This document shows, piece after piece, positions 45,148-54,408 of a DNA stretch of 64,000 nucleotides (position 1 is its first letter; every line of letters starts with the position of its first letter). Source of the stretch: Arthrospiribacter ruber (GTDB taxonomy: Bacteria; Bacteroidota; Bacteroidia; Cytophagales; Cyclobacteriaceae). Both the position numbers and the translations under genes were made by a program. The stretch covers positions 48,677 to 112,676 of the forward strand of contig NZ_RPHB01000013.1 of NCBI RefSeq assembly GCF_019343195.1, given 5' to 3'. Under the pieces are notes generated by a model. That model worked only from the letters and a program-made list of their open reading frames with translations. It was not told the origin of the DNA and searched no databases.

Positions 45148-47286
45148 TCACCTTTCCATCACTAGTCCTTCAAACTCTTGGACTTTATCTATTTTTAAAG
45201 TGACTCTGCCATTTTGAAATGTAAAAGGAATTTCTTTTTCACTAACCATGCTCCAAATGCGTTGAGGCTTAAATTCAGTGCGAATTTCAAATTCTGTATC
45301 AAAGACCGGTAAAGGGTCAAAATAAGTATTTCCACTAAATCCTGTCAGATTGACTAAATGTAGGATCATACCGTCTTTTGCCTCATTGCCATAATTCTCA
45401 GGGGTGTTCAAGGCATAGTTTTGTAAAATCACCTCAATTCTCGGATGGGCATTGGTCCTGATGAGTTGGTCCACTTCCGGAAAAATATAGTCTAACAAAT
45501 CCAAGAGTAGATTTTTATGCTGCTCGTAGCCATGTAGAAAATAAAGCCTTCCCAAATTAATGGGCATCAAAACCGCTTTTCCGCTATTGTGATTTTTAAT
45601 GCCAACAGCATGGAATCCAGTAGGTTCATGACCGCCAATGATTTCAGGAGGTCCGGGGATACCCGGTGTTAAAATAGGTAGTTGCGTTTCTGTTGCCCCA
45701 TCAAAATCATAAAGCCCTAGGTTGAATTTCCAGAACAAGAGAGATTGTTTGTCAAATCGAGTGAAGAGGTTTTTATTATCAGGTTGAAGGTAAAACCCGG
45801 CTCCATCATGGTTCAGTTCCTTTATTTTGGCACCAAATAAGTCATCTAATATTTTAGGATGGTCTGAAAGAGAGCGATTGGTAGCAATGATATGGACTCC
45901 GTCATTGACCAATCTTTTCAAAGTAGCCAATGCATTTTGATCTACAGAAGATATTTCAGGCAAAATCACCACCTTGTATTTGCTAAGGGCCTTTTCCTGT
46001 TGAGCGATTTGGCTCTTCTCTATGATATCAAATTGGATATGTGATTCTAACAACATGAGCTGGATTCCTCTGTATTCCTGGGCGGCTTCGCCCGAAGGCC
46101 AAGAGCCAGGTGCTATGACAGCGACTTTTGCAGGTGATTTGTAGTGGCCAAAATAAGGCTCATATTTTTTGTGGTGGGCGTACACTTTTCTGAAAACTTC
46201 AAAATTACGCTCGTCCTCATAGTCTCTGAAATCTCCCATGAGGCTCAGATCAAGCCCTGAACCATGAGCAATATTTTCATATAACCTGATGGCCACTTCT
46301 TCCGGTTCTATGGCATTGTACCTTGACTGGAAAGAAATCTGCTGAATACTGGCATTGCTGACAATATGGTCAGGAAAGGAATGTCTGGTATTGTTAACAT
46401 TGTCCGATGCGTTGTATGGCCAATAGGGTAAGGAATTGGTCTGGGATTCATGGCGGATGATGTCAACATGATCTTCTGAATAGGTACATATGGCGATATT
46501 TTTGTTTTTGGACTTTACCAAAAGGTTTAATCTTTTGATGATGTCGTCAGCAGTGAATTTTTTGAATTCTTCATACTTTCTGAAAACAGGGTCATTGCGG
46601 TCTTCTACCTTGGGCAATTCCATTCCACCACTGTATTCCTTAAAGCGCTTTTGATCATAGGGATTTTGATCTATGCCGTAATATTTACCTATGTAAGGGT
46701 TGCTTGTCTGATAACCGGGCATATTGATGAAAATACCATCTATGGGGTAAAGGTCAATCACTTCCTCTACAATGTTGAAGATTTGTTCCTGTTCGTAGGG
46801 AGCATTGATTGAAACCGTATAGAGGTCCTCATTGGTGATATGTTCGCCATCCGGGGAGATGTAAAACCAGTCTGGGTGTTTCTCGAAAATACTTTTGTGG
46901 GCACGGCTGAAATCAAATCGGACGATTACACGGATACTGTTTTCATGGCATTTTTTGATCACCTCTCCCAACATGTTTTCCTGCATAAAAGGATTGGTAT
47001 AGTGATATTCCAGTTTGGTCGGATAAAAAGCCATGATACCACCTGCATTTATAATCAAGGTGTTGGCGGAAAAATGAATCAAATCTGTAACCAATGAATC
47101 CGGATCCAAGGTAGCAGCTTCATAAGCAGGAAGATTGGTCTGTATAACCCTTAGGTTATTTGCTTTCCACCACTCCAGGGAATCAGGCCAACTGACCTGT
47201 GCATTTGCTTTCAATGGGAAAACAATTAGCAGAAGTATGATTGATAGAAGCAATGGGCATGCAATTGGTTTTTTTGATAGGTTCAT
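45148..47286 (-). CDS. Secreted GHL6-like putative glycoside hydrolase with trimerisation domain
   Basis: The 712-residue protein has a signal peptide (ending KANAQ). A TIM-barrel region (about 30-350) resembles hypothetical glycosyl hydrolase 6: LIHFSANTLIINAGGIMAFYPTKLEYHYTNPF, IRVIVRFDFSRAH and YPIDGIFINMPGY. A beta-galactosidase-type trimerisation (glutamine amidotransferase-like) domain follows (about 380-620: VAVIAPGSWPSGEAAQEYRGIQLMLLESHIQFD, YKVVILPEISSVDQ), then a C-terminal beta domain. The fold points to family GH42-like enzymes, but catalytic acids are not clear; candidates are D in RFDFSR and E/D in DGIFINMPG. It is divergent from the sigma/FecR/SusC operon at 47774. Substrate unknown. 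Confidence 0.78.
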   Translation of the reverse strand: MNLSKKPIACPLLLSIILLLIVFPLKANAQVSWPDSLEWWKANNLRVIQTNLPAYEAATLDPDSLVTDLIHFSANTLIINAGGIMAFYPTKLEYHYTNPFMQENMLGEVIKKCHENSIRVIVRFDFSRAHKSIFEKHPDWFYISPDGEHITNEDLYTVSINAPYEQEQIFNIVEEVIDLYPIDGIFINMPGYQTSNPYIGKYYGIDQNPYDQKRFKEYSGGMELPKVEDRNDPVFRKYEEFKKFTADDIIKRLNLLVKSKNKNIAICTYSEDHVDIIRHESQTNSLPYWPYNASDNVNNTRHSFPDHIVSNASIQQISFQSRYNAIEPEEVAIRLYENIAHGSGLDLSLMGDFRDYEDERNFEVFRKVYAHHKKYEPYFGHYKSPAKVAVIAPGSWPSGEAAQEYRGIQLMLLESHIQFDIIEKSQIAQQEKALSKYKVVILPEISSVDQNALATLKRLVNDGVHIIATNRSLSDHPKILDDLFGAKIKELNHDGAGFYLQPDNKNLFTRFDKQSLLFWKFNLGLYDFDGATETQLPILTPGIPGPPEIIGGHEPTGFHAVGIKNHNSGKAVLMPINLGRLYFLHGYEQHKNLLLDLLDYIFPEVDQLIRTNAHPRIEVILQNYALNTPENYGNEAKDGMILHLVNLTGFSGNTYFDPLPVFDTEFEIRTEFKPQRIWSMVSEKEIPFTFQNGRVTLKIDKVQEFEGLVMER

Positions 47287-47745
47287 TGTAGGTCGGTTTT
47301 GAGAGGAAACTTAAAATTGCCTTGTAAATAGCAATGGATCAAATTAATAGAAAAATGTTGTTAACCTTCTAAAATTTGGATAAGGGGATATTTTATTGGG
47401 ACAAAGTGATGGGGTTTGGTAATAACTGTATGCTTTTTAGCAGTTCAGTGCGTGGAAAGGAGGGTTTCACAATCATGCTTAAGTTTCAATTTCCATTTCA
47501 AAGGTTAAGCCTTTGCTCTGTTGGAAATTTTTCATTTTCAAAATGTTGGCTTAGGCGTAGAGCAGATTGGTTCTAAGGATATTTGTATGGACTTATATGA
47601 TCGAAGAGCTAAAGCCATTTCGGTTTTGTCGGATATTTAATAAATATAAAAGCTACAATTTTCAAGAGATGTTAATATACTATTAATCCAGAATGAACTT
47701 TCTGTGACATTCTCATAAGTATCAATTCCCGGTTCTAAAATTTGG

Positions 47746-47753
47746 TAACTTTG
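47746..47753 (+). promoter_or_regulatory. Bacteroidota-type -7 box for the ECF sigma operon
   Basis: TAACTTTG matches the TAnnTTTG -7 consensus and lies 20 bases before the sigma-factor ATG. A clear TTTG-type -33 element is not seen at the expected distance, so this is tentative. The rest of the 47287-47773 gap shows no gene. Confidence 0.35.
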
Positions 47754-47773
47754 GATTTGAAAGAATTTTAGAA

Positions 47774-48373
47774 ATGTATAAGTCAGAGGGGAATTTATGG
47801 GAAGACCTGCGTTCCGGGAATGAAAAGGCTTTTGAGTATTTGTTCGATCAGTACTGGAGCTCCTTATTTCGATATGCCTTTTCTATTTTAGAGGATGAAA
47901 ATGAAGCTGAAGATTTGGTTCAGGAGCTTTTTCTGGATATCTGGGAAAAAAGAGAAGTGCAACTTCCGATAAGGACTGAATGGAAAGTTTTCCTTTTCTC
48001 CTGTCTAAAAAAGAAAATCCTTAAAACCTTCAGAAGTCAGGGAATACGTAAAAAACATCTGGAACAGCTTGTTCATCAGATTGAAAAATCTGACCTGCCA
48101 TTAAAAGATCTTCTGCATAAGGAATTGCTTGAACTGATTCATGCCCAGACATTGGTACTGCCGGAAAAAGAAAGGCAGGTCTTTTTATTACATGAACTGG
48201 AAGGCTATACTGCCAAAGAGATTTCCTTACTTAACAAAGTTTCTGAACAGACTGTACGCAATCAGATCGCATCAGCAAGACACAAAATCCTTCCTCAGAT
48301 TACCAAAGTATTAACTACTTGTTACTATTCTACTCCAATTGCTAAGTTTCTGTTAATTCGATTTTTTGAATAG
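47774..48373 (+). CDS. ECF-type RNA polymerase sigma factor
   Basis: The 199-residue sigma factor has region 2 (FEYLFDQYWSSLFRYAFSIL, EDENEAEDLVQELFLDIWEKR, about 17-60) and region 4 (VLPEKERQVFLLHELEGYTAKEISLLNKVSEQTVRNQIASARHKIL, about 130-180). It is of the FecI-like group that controls SusC/SusD operons. The fecR gene follows after 43 bases and the STN-type SusC after that, completing the surface-signalling set. In such systems the SusC's STN domain passes the ligand signal to FecR, which frees the sigma factor. All length and motif features are normal. Confidence 0.93.
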   Translation: MYKSEGNLWEDLRSGNEKAFEYLFDQYWSSLFRYAFSILEDENEAEDLVQELFLDIWEKREVQLPIRTEWKVFLFSCLKKKILKTFRSQGIRKKHLEQLVHQIEKSDLPLKDLLHKELLELIHAQTLVLPEKERQVFLLHELEGYTAKEISLLNKVSEQTVRNQIASARHKILPQITKVLTTCYYSTPIAKFLLIRFFE

Positions 48374-48416
48374 TTGAAATGGATTCCTCGGGGTACTTCT
48401 ACCAAACGACGTACTC

Positions 48417-49337
48417 TTGGAAAATCACAAAATATCCCGCTTACTGGATAAATACCTCAATGGGACTGCCAACGAATCAGAAAAACAATTACTGGAAAAT
48501 TGGTTGGATGGCATTGCAGCTTCAGGTTCCGAAAAGCCTGATGTTAATTTAGAAAAAGTGTCCAGGGCAAAGAAAAATGCCATGGCCGCAATCAGACCTC
48601 CACGAAAAGTTTTTCAGTCCATTGTATTGAAAGTCGCTGCTATATTGTTGCCATTTTTGATTTTGACAATATTGCTTTGGAAAACTGTTGGCAGCTCATA
48701 TCAGGAAGTAGTAGAAAGTACTCAGATAGGGGAGTTCAAAGAGTTTTTGTTGCCCGATAGCAGCTTTGTACTTCTAAAACCAAACTCTAGCCTGAGCTAT
48801 CAAAAGGGTTTTGAAAAGGAGAGAAAAGTAACCTTGTCGGGCAGTGCCTTTTTTGATGTAAAAAGAAATCCGGATAAAGTTTTCAGTGTCACAGCAGATG
48901 ATTCAAAAATAGAAGTACTTGGCACATCCTTCGAAGTACAGACTTATAGCCAGTTTCCCGAGCAGCGCATTACGGTAGCAAGTGGCAAAGTAACCGTCGC
49001 CTACAAAGGGAAATCTGTAGCCACACTTGAGCAATCAGAACAGCTAAAAATCAATAGACAAAACGGGACTGTGGTCCAAAGCAAAACGGAGTACTATCAG
49101 GACCTGAAACTTAAAAGGCTTGTTTTTGACAATGCAGACCTTAAAGAAGTCGCCCATCTTCTTACAAGCTATTATGATGTACAGATCAGTTACCCGGATG
49201 GTACGGGGCTGGGATTAAGTGCCAATTTGGAAGCAGGCTTAGACCTGGAAGTCATAATTGATGTGTTGAGTAGTATACTCTCCAAATATGACTTGAAAAT
49301 CAAAAAAACAGGATCGAAAAACTACGAAATTCAATAA
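48417..49337 (+). CDS. FecR-family anti-sigma factor
   Basis: The 306-residue inner-membrane protein has a cytoplasmic part (LLDKYLNGTANESEKQLLENWL, about 1-70), one membrane helix (about 73-92: LKVAAILLPFLILTILLW), the FecR domain (EFKEFLLPDSSFVLLKPNSSLSY to VASGKVTVAYKG, about 103-205) and a C-terminal DUF4974 domain (LVFDNADLKEVAHLLTSYYDVQISY, SANLEAGLDLEVIIDVLSSILSKYDLKI). It should hold the sigma factor encoded upstream until the SusC signals. The start is TTG: no in-frame ATG precedes it before a stop. The stop is followed at once by a strong hairpin. Confidence 0.93.
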   Translation: MENHKISRLLDKYLNGTANESEKQLLENWLDGIAASGSEKPDVNLEKVSRAKKNAMAAIRPPRKVFQSIVLKVAAILLPFLILTILLWKTVGSSYQEVVESTQIGEFKEFLLPDSSFVLLKPNSSLSYQKGFEKERKVTLSGSAFFDVKRNPDKVFSVTADDSKIEVLGTSFEVQTYSQFPEQRITVASGKVTVAYKGKSVATLEQSEQLKINRQNGTVVQSKTEYYQDLKLKRLVFDNADLKEVAHLLTSYYDVQISYPDGTGLGLSANLEAGLDLEVIIDVLSSILSKYDLKIKKTGSKNYEIQ

Positions 49338-49365
49338 CCCGACACCTGTTGGAGCAGGTGTCGGG
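49338..49365 (+). repeat. Intercistronic hairpin between fecR and susC
   Basis: A perfect 11-base stem CCCGACACCTG/CAGGTGTCGGG with a six-base loop starts at the base after the fecR stop codon. No T-run follows, so it is not a simple terminator. It probably protects or separates the regulatory and structural parts of the transcript. Confidence 0.7.
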
Positions 49366-49430
49366 ACAGGCTAATTGAATGAAATGGTTTCCATCAATAA
49401 CCTTTTATTAACTAATCAATCGCTAAAGTA

Positions 49431-52400
49431 ATGAAAAAAAACAAATTGGAGAAAGTACAAATTCATCGTGTCTTTCTCAGCATCTGTGGGAGTTTTGCGC
49501 TCTTACTTTTGACCAATTATGCCATTGCCCAGGGATCAGGGACATTGGGATATGCAAAAGCTGAAGAAATCCACTTGTCAGAAGCGCTGGGTATGCTTCA
49601 GAAAAATTTCAATCTGAATATAATTTATGATGCCAAAGAGCTAGATGGATTAAAAGTCAGCAGTAAATCAATCCTAGCAAATGATGCGGAAACGTTTTTT
49701 TCCGAACTCACCAAATCCAAAGACATCCTTGTGGAAAAAAGAGGAGGGGTGTATTTTATACAGTCTGCATCAAAAAACGCCACTTCAAATACATCAAAGC
49801 CAAAAAAAGTTTCAATTGAAGTGAAAGGAAAAGTGATTGATGAGGAGACCTCCGAAGCACTTTTTGGGGTCACCATTCAGGTAAAAGGTAAAAGCAGTGG
49901 TCAGGTGACGGATTTTGATGGCAACTTTAGATTTGAAGGCCTTGAAGAAAATGATGTACTGATATTTTCAATGCTTGGTTATGAACCTCTGGAGGTCCCG
50001 GTGGGCAACCGCAGTGACTGGACCATCAGAATGAGAAATAAGGAAAATCTTTTGGATGAAGCTGTAGTAATTGGCTACGGTGAAGTCAGCAGGGAAAAAT
50101 TAACAAGCTCTATAACCAGTGTTGCTCCCAAAGAATTTAATAGGGGAGTCATTGCAAACCCCGAACAGTTGCTGCAGGGTAAAGTGGCAGGATTGGTGAT
50201 CAGCAGAGACGGAAACCCCAATGGAGGTTCGAGTATTGTATTGCGCGGAGCTTCCACACTTAGAGAAGGAGCCGCACAGCAGCCTTTTTATGTCATAGAT
50301 GGAGTTCCGGGTGCTTCTATCAACTTGGTATCTCCTGACAACATAGTATCCATAGAAGTTTTGAAGGATGCATCTGCCACTGCAATATATGGAAGTAGGG
50401 CTGCCAACGGTGTAATTCTTGTCACTACAAGAAAAGCACAACCTACATACGGCTTTAGTTACCATGCCTATACAGGTGTAGAACAAGCCTCCAATTCACT
50501 TCGGATGATGACAGGAGACGAACTGAGGTCTTATCTTGCCAAAAACGGCCAAAGCCTTTTTCCAAATGACAACGACTATTCAATAAATCAAGGGGATACT
50601 GCTTTTGTAAATACGGACTGGCAGGATATCGTTACAAGGACGGCCATCAGTCAAAACCACACCCTTAGCTATGGAGGAGGGACAGATAGAGCTACTTTCA
50701 ATGCCAGCCTCAATTATTTTAACCAGGAAGGAATTATCCGGGAATCCGGAAGAGAAAGGATAATAGCCCAGTTTTCATTAAACCAAAAGGGATTCAATGA
50801 TCGTTTGAATTTGAATTTTCAGTTGACCAATTCACTTGATCGGCAGAAGCTGGTGAGAGGAGAGGTTTACAGGCAAATGGTCTCCTATCTTCCTACGGTC
50901 AATGTAAGAAATGAAGATGGAAGTTTTAAAGAAAATACCATCGACCATACTTCCAATTACTTCAACCCTTTGGGTATTCTTGAACTGAATCAGGATAGCA
51001 GGGAAAACAATACAATCCTGGGATTTATATCAGCAAAGTTTGATGTGACTAAGCAGTTAAATATCAATGTACTGGGTTCGTATCAGTTGGAAAAATTCGA
51101 GGGAAAACAATACCAGAACAGCGAATCCATATTACCGATTGGCTATGAAGGAACTTCCTATTCTGGCCAGCAGGTAGGTGGCATAGCCAAAAGGTTCAGT
51201 GTTCAGAACAATAGAAAGGTTTTTGAATCATTCTTTGAATATACTCCCCTGAACACGATGAACCAGGAACTGAAAATTTTGGGTGGATATTCCTGGCAGG
51301 ACGACGTCAATAATGATGGCTTTCAGGCCACTAATACAGGCTTTGTTTCCGATGTGACAGGAGCTGAGAATTTGGCTTTGGGTTCCAATACATTGAGGGT
51401 GGATTATGGCAATTTTCTACAGGTACCATTGAGGATAATTTCATTCTACTCCAGGGTAAACTATTCTCTTTATGACAAGTATCTCTTACAGGTTTCCCTT
51501 AGAAGGGATGGATCCTCTGCATTCAGCCGGGACAACAGGTGGGGCAACTTCCCATCAGCATCTGTGGGCTGGTTGATCCATGAGGAAAACTTCCTTTCCG
51601 GTCAGTCATTGCTACAGCAGCTAAAGCTCAGAGCCGGATATGGTGTTACCGGTAACTCTCTTGGGTTTGATCCCCTTTTGACAGTCTTTAGGTTTGGTAG
51701 CTCAGGAACCTACTACAATAACGGGGTCTATGAACAGGCATTAGGTTCTGTAGCCAATGTAAATGACGACCTTAGATGGGAAAGAACTTCTATGTTCAAT
51801 CTGGGCATTGACTTTTCACTTTTCAGCAGTCGTGTAAATGGTAGCCTTGAAGTTTACAATAAGTATACTTCAGACCTTATTTTCAATTATCCGGTTTCTA
51901 CCACATTATTTGTACATCCCACGATGACTGCAAATGTGGGAGAAATTTCTAATAAGGGCGTAGAGCTTACTTTGCAAGCCAGCCTAATGCAAAAAGGAAA
52001 GTTTGCATGGGAGGTTTCAGGAAATATATCGAACAACAGAAACAGGGTAGAAAAGCTTTCAAACTTTGAGTACCAGCTGGATTCAATTCCTACAGCAGGT
52101 GGTTCTGGAGCAGGAGTGAGCGGAGTATCCACCCAATTGATCAAAGAAGGCTATCCTATAGGTCTATTCAACCTTTTCCAATGGACCGGAAGAAATGAAA
52201 ATGGCATTTCAACTTTCCGCACCGCGGATGGTGGGGAAACCTCAGCACCCAGATTTCCTGCTGATGCCATTCTTATGGGACATGCACAACCCAAATTCAC
52301 CTATGGTATAGGAAATAACTTCTTTTACGGAAACTGGTCTTTGAATGTGTTCATACGAGGTGTTTATGGAAATCAAGTCCTGAATTCTACCAGAGCTGTG

Positions 52401-52742
52401 CTCTCCAGTATCAGTCAGGCTTATTTAAGAAATATTCCTCTTTCAGCCCAGGATGAGCCCATGACAGATGTAAATAACAATTTTTACTCTGACCGCTATT
52501 TGGAGCCGGGATCATTTCTTCGGATAGACAATGCTACACTCGCCTATAATTTTCCCATGGTAAACAGCAAAAATTTCAAAAACCTGAATGTCTACGTCAC
52601 AGGCAACAACCTGTTTGTCTTTACCAAATATTCAGGAATCGATCCAGAGGTAAACCTTGGAGGGTTGACTCCGGGATTTGACAATAATAACTTTTACCCT
52701 ATGACCAGAGGGTTCCTGCTGGGATTGACCCTGGATTTCTAA
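49431..52742 (+). CDS. SusC/RagA-family TonB-linked transporter with STN domain (PUL 2)
   Basis: The 1103-residue transporter has a signal peptide (ending NYAIAQ) and an STN (secretin/TonB N-terminal) domain (about 45-112: LSEALGMLQKNFNLNIIYDAKELDG). A carboxypeptidase-like domain (VKGKVIDEETSEALFGVTIQVKG, about 128-210) and a plug with LLQGKVAGLVISRDGNPNGGS and IEVLKDASATAIYGSRAANGVILVTT follow, then a SusC barrel ending LLGLTLDF. The STN domain is the surface-signalling part that contacts FecR, encoded just upstream. The SusD gene follows after 90 bases. The substrate cannot be deduced, but the linked phosphatase points to a phosphorylated compound. Confidence 0.96.
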   Translation: MKKNKLEKVQIHRVFLSICGSFALLLLTNYAIAQGSGTLGYAKAEEIHLSEALGMLQKNFNLNIIYDAKELDGLKVSSKSILANDAETFFSELTKSKDILVEKRGGVYFIQSASKNATSNTSKPKKVSIEVKGKVIDEETSEALFGVTIQVKGKSSGQVTDFDGNFRFEGLEENDVLIFSMLGYEPLEVPVGNRSDWTIRMRNKENLLDEAVVIGYGEVSREKLTSSITSVAPKEFNRGVIANPEQLLQGKVAGLVISRDGNPNGGSSIVLRGASTLREGAAQQPFYVIDGVPGASINLVSPDNIVSIEVLKDASATAIYGSRAANGVILVTTRKAQPTYGFSYHAYTGVEQASNSLRMMTGDELRSYLAKNGQSLFPNDNDYSINQGDTAFVNTDWQDIVTRTAISQNHTLSYGGGTDRATFNASLNYFNQEGIIRESGRERIIAQFSLNQKGFNDRLNLNFQLTNSLDRQKLVRGEVYRQMVSYLPTVNVRNEDGSFKENTIDHTSNYFNPLGILELNQDSRENNTILGFISAKFDVTKQLNINVLGSYQLEKFEGKQYQNSESILPIGYEGTSYSGQQVGGIAKRFSVQNNRKVFESFFEYTPLNTMNQELKILGGYSWQDDVNNDGFQATNTGFVSDVTGAENLALGSNTLRVDYGNFLQVPLRIISFYSRVNYSLYDKYLLQVSLRRDGSSAFSRDNRWGNFPSASVGWLIHEENFLSGQSLLQQLKLRAGYGVTGNSLGFDPLLTVFRFGSSGTYYNNGVYEQALGSVANVNDDLRWERTSMFNLGIDFSLFSSRVNGSLEVYNKYTSDLIFNYPVSTTLFVHPTMTANVGEISNKGVELTLQASLMQKGKFAWEVSGNISNNRNRVEKLSNFEYQLDSIPTAGGSGAGVSGVSTQLIKEGYPIGLFNLFQWTGRNENGISTFRTADGGETSAPRFPADAILMGHAQPKFTYGIGNNFFYGNWSLNVFIRGVYGNQVLNSTRAVLSSISQAYLRNIPLSAQDEPMTDVNNNFYSDRYLEPGSFLRIDNATLAYNFPMVNSKNFKNLNVYVTGNNLFVFTKYSGIDPEVNLGGLTPGFDNNNFYPMTRGFLLGLTLDF

Positions 52743-52832
52743 AAACCTTAAAAAGTGCTTCCATTCAAAGGGAAAGCCCAGAAATATCGATGGAAGCTGA
52801 ACCATTTCAGAATTCTTTGAATAAAAATTAAC

Positions 52833-54404
52833 ATGAAAATGAAAAATATACTAAGTGCTTTATTATTACTGGGACTACTGGCCTGCACGGACCTTGATGT
52901 GCCTATAGAGTCCAGCTATACTTCAGATGTGTTTCCAAGATCAGACGCAGAGTTTGCCTCCGTAACCGGGCCTGTATATGTACAGCTGAGAAACAATATA
53001 GCCCTTGACTATTATTACCTGCAGGAACTGACAACAGATGAAGCAGTCCTTACTGCCAGAGGAGCAGATTATTATGATGGGGGAAGGTACATACAGCTAA
53101 ATCTACACACTTGGGATGAAACACACCCCCATATCAATTCCACTTGGACTTGGGCGTATAGAGGTATCAGCCTTTGTGGTGAAATACTGGCCGCCCTGGA
53201 AAATGCCAGTGAGGGTGAAATAAAGGACGGGACCGTAGCAGAAATCAGGACAATGCGCGCACTCTATTATTTCTTTGTGATGGACCTGTTTGGAAATGTT
53301 CCTATCAGCCCTGAATATGGGGAGCTTACACTACCTGGAAATTCAGACCGAAGTGCAGTTTTTGCATACCTGGAAAATGAAGTTTCAGAAGCTTTGCCTT
53401 TCCTGTCCAAAGAAATAGGTACAGCTACATACGGGAAACCAACTTATTGGATGGCCCATGCTCTTCTTGCAAAAATGTATATCAATGCTGAAGTATATAC
53501 AGGAACAGCTAAGTATCAAGAAGCAGTAAACTCCATTAACATCATAATGAGTGCCAGTGAAAACGGGGCTAACCAGCCCTTTGATCTTGAGGAGAATTAC
53601 ATGGAAATGTTTGGCTTTAACAACGGACCACATATTAAAGAGACCATATTCGCAATCCCATTTGATCAAAATTTTGGTGCCAATGGGATGAGGTTAGGGA
53701 GATTTCCTTTGCACCCGCTTTCCAGAGTGAATTTTGGATTGCCGACTACAATTAGCGTTGGTAATTGTCAACATACCTGGGCAGATTTTTACTATTTATT
53801 CGAAAAGGATCCAGAGGACATCAGAAATGGGATTTGGTTGGTCGGACACCAATATTATAATGATGGTAGCCCCATGATGGATGGGGATTACCATGTGTTT
53901 TTGGACCCTGAGATTGCATTTGTGAATGTGGAAACCTTCGATAGAGGGCGATCTCCACAACAGATTGCCCAAGGAGCCCGAAATGTAAAATACACGCCAG
54001 ACCCAACATGGACTTCCAGCAGAGATTCCAGAAATGATTTCCTACTGTTCAGGTATGCCGACTTTGTCCTGCTAAAAGCAGAGGCTTTGCTAAGGGGAGC
54101 AAATGACCCTATGGGCCAAAACCCTTTGGAGCTAGTCAATCAGGTCAGGTCAATCCGGAATGCCAGCACCTTGGCTGCCATTGATCTGGATATTCTCTTA
54201 GAAGAAAGAGGTAGGGAAATGGCTGGCGAAACCTGGAGAAGAAATGACCTGATCAGGTTTGGGAAATTTGAAAGTGAATGGGGCAGAGATGCTGAAACCA
54301 ATTTACCGGTGAAAACCAACAATGAAACATACAGAAGGGTTTTTCCCATTCCTCAAGGTGAACTGGCAACCAACCCTAAATTGATTCAAAACCCCGGATA
54401 TTAA
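52833..54404 (+). CDS. SusD/RagB-family nutrient-binding lipoprotein (PUL 2)
   Basis: The 523-residue lipoprotein (LLGLLAC lipobox) has the SusD fold: SYTSDVFPRSDAEFASVTGPVYVQL, LQELTTDEAVLTARGADYY, IRTMRALYYFFVMDLFGNVPISPEY in the TPR region, and the C-terminal LEERGREMAGETWRRNDLIRFGKFE and FPIPQGELATNPKLIQNPGY. It partners the upstream STN-SusC at the outer membrane. The phosphatase gene starts 5 bases after its stop, so the two are tightly linked. Confidence 0.95.
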   Translation: MKMKNILSALLLLGLLACTDLDVPIESSYTSDVFPRSDAEFASVTGPVYVQLRNNIALDYYYLQELTTDEAVLTARGADYYDGGRYIQLNLHTWDETHPHINSTWTWAYRGISLCGEILAALENASEGEIKDGTVAEIRTMRALYYFFVMDLFGNVPISPEYGELTLPGNSDRSAVFAYLENEVSEALPFLSKEIGTATYGKPTYWMAHALLAKMYINAEVYTGTAKYQEAVNSINIIMSASENGANQPFDLEENYMEMFGFNNGPHIKETIFAIPFDQNFGANGMRLGRFPLHPLSRVNFGLPTTISVGNCQHTWADFYYLFEKDPEDIRNGIWLVGHQYYNDGSPMMDGDYHVFLDPEIAFVNVETFDRGRSPQQIAQGARNVKYTPDPTWTSSRDSRNDFLLFRYADFVLLKAEALLRGANDPMGQNPLELVNQVRSIRNASTLAAIDLDILLEERGREMAGETWRRNDLIRFGKFESEWGRDAETNLPVKTNNETYRRVFPIPQGELATNPKLIQNPGY

Positions 54405-54408
54405 AGTT

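Noticed and set aside
47376..47576. 66-codon ORF upstream of the sigma factor
   Set aside because: Composition is not protein-like and it ends well before the -7 box; it looks like leader DNA.
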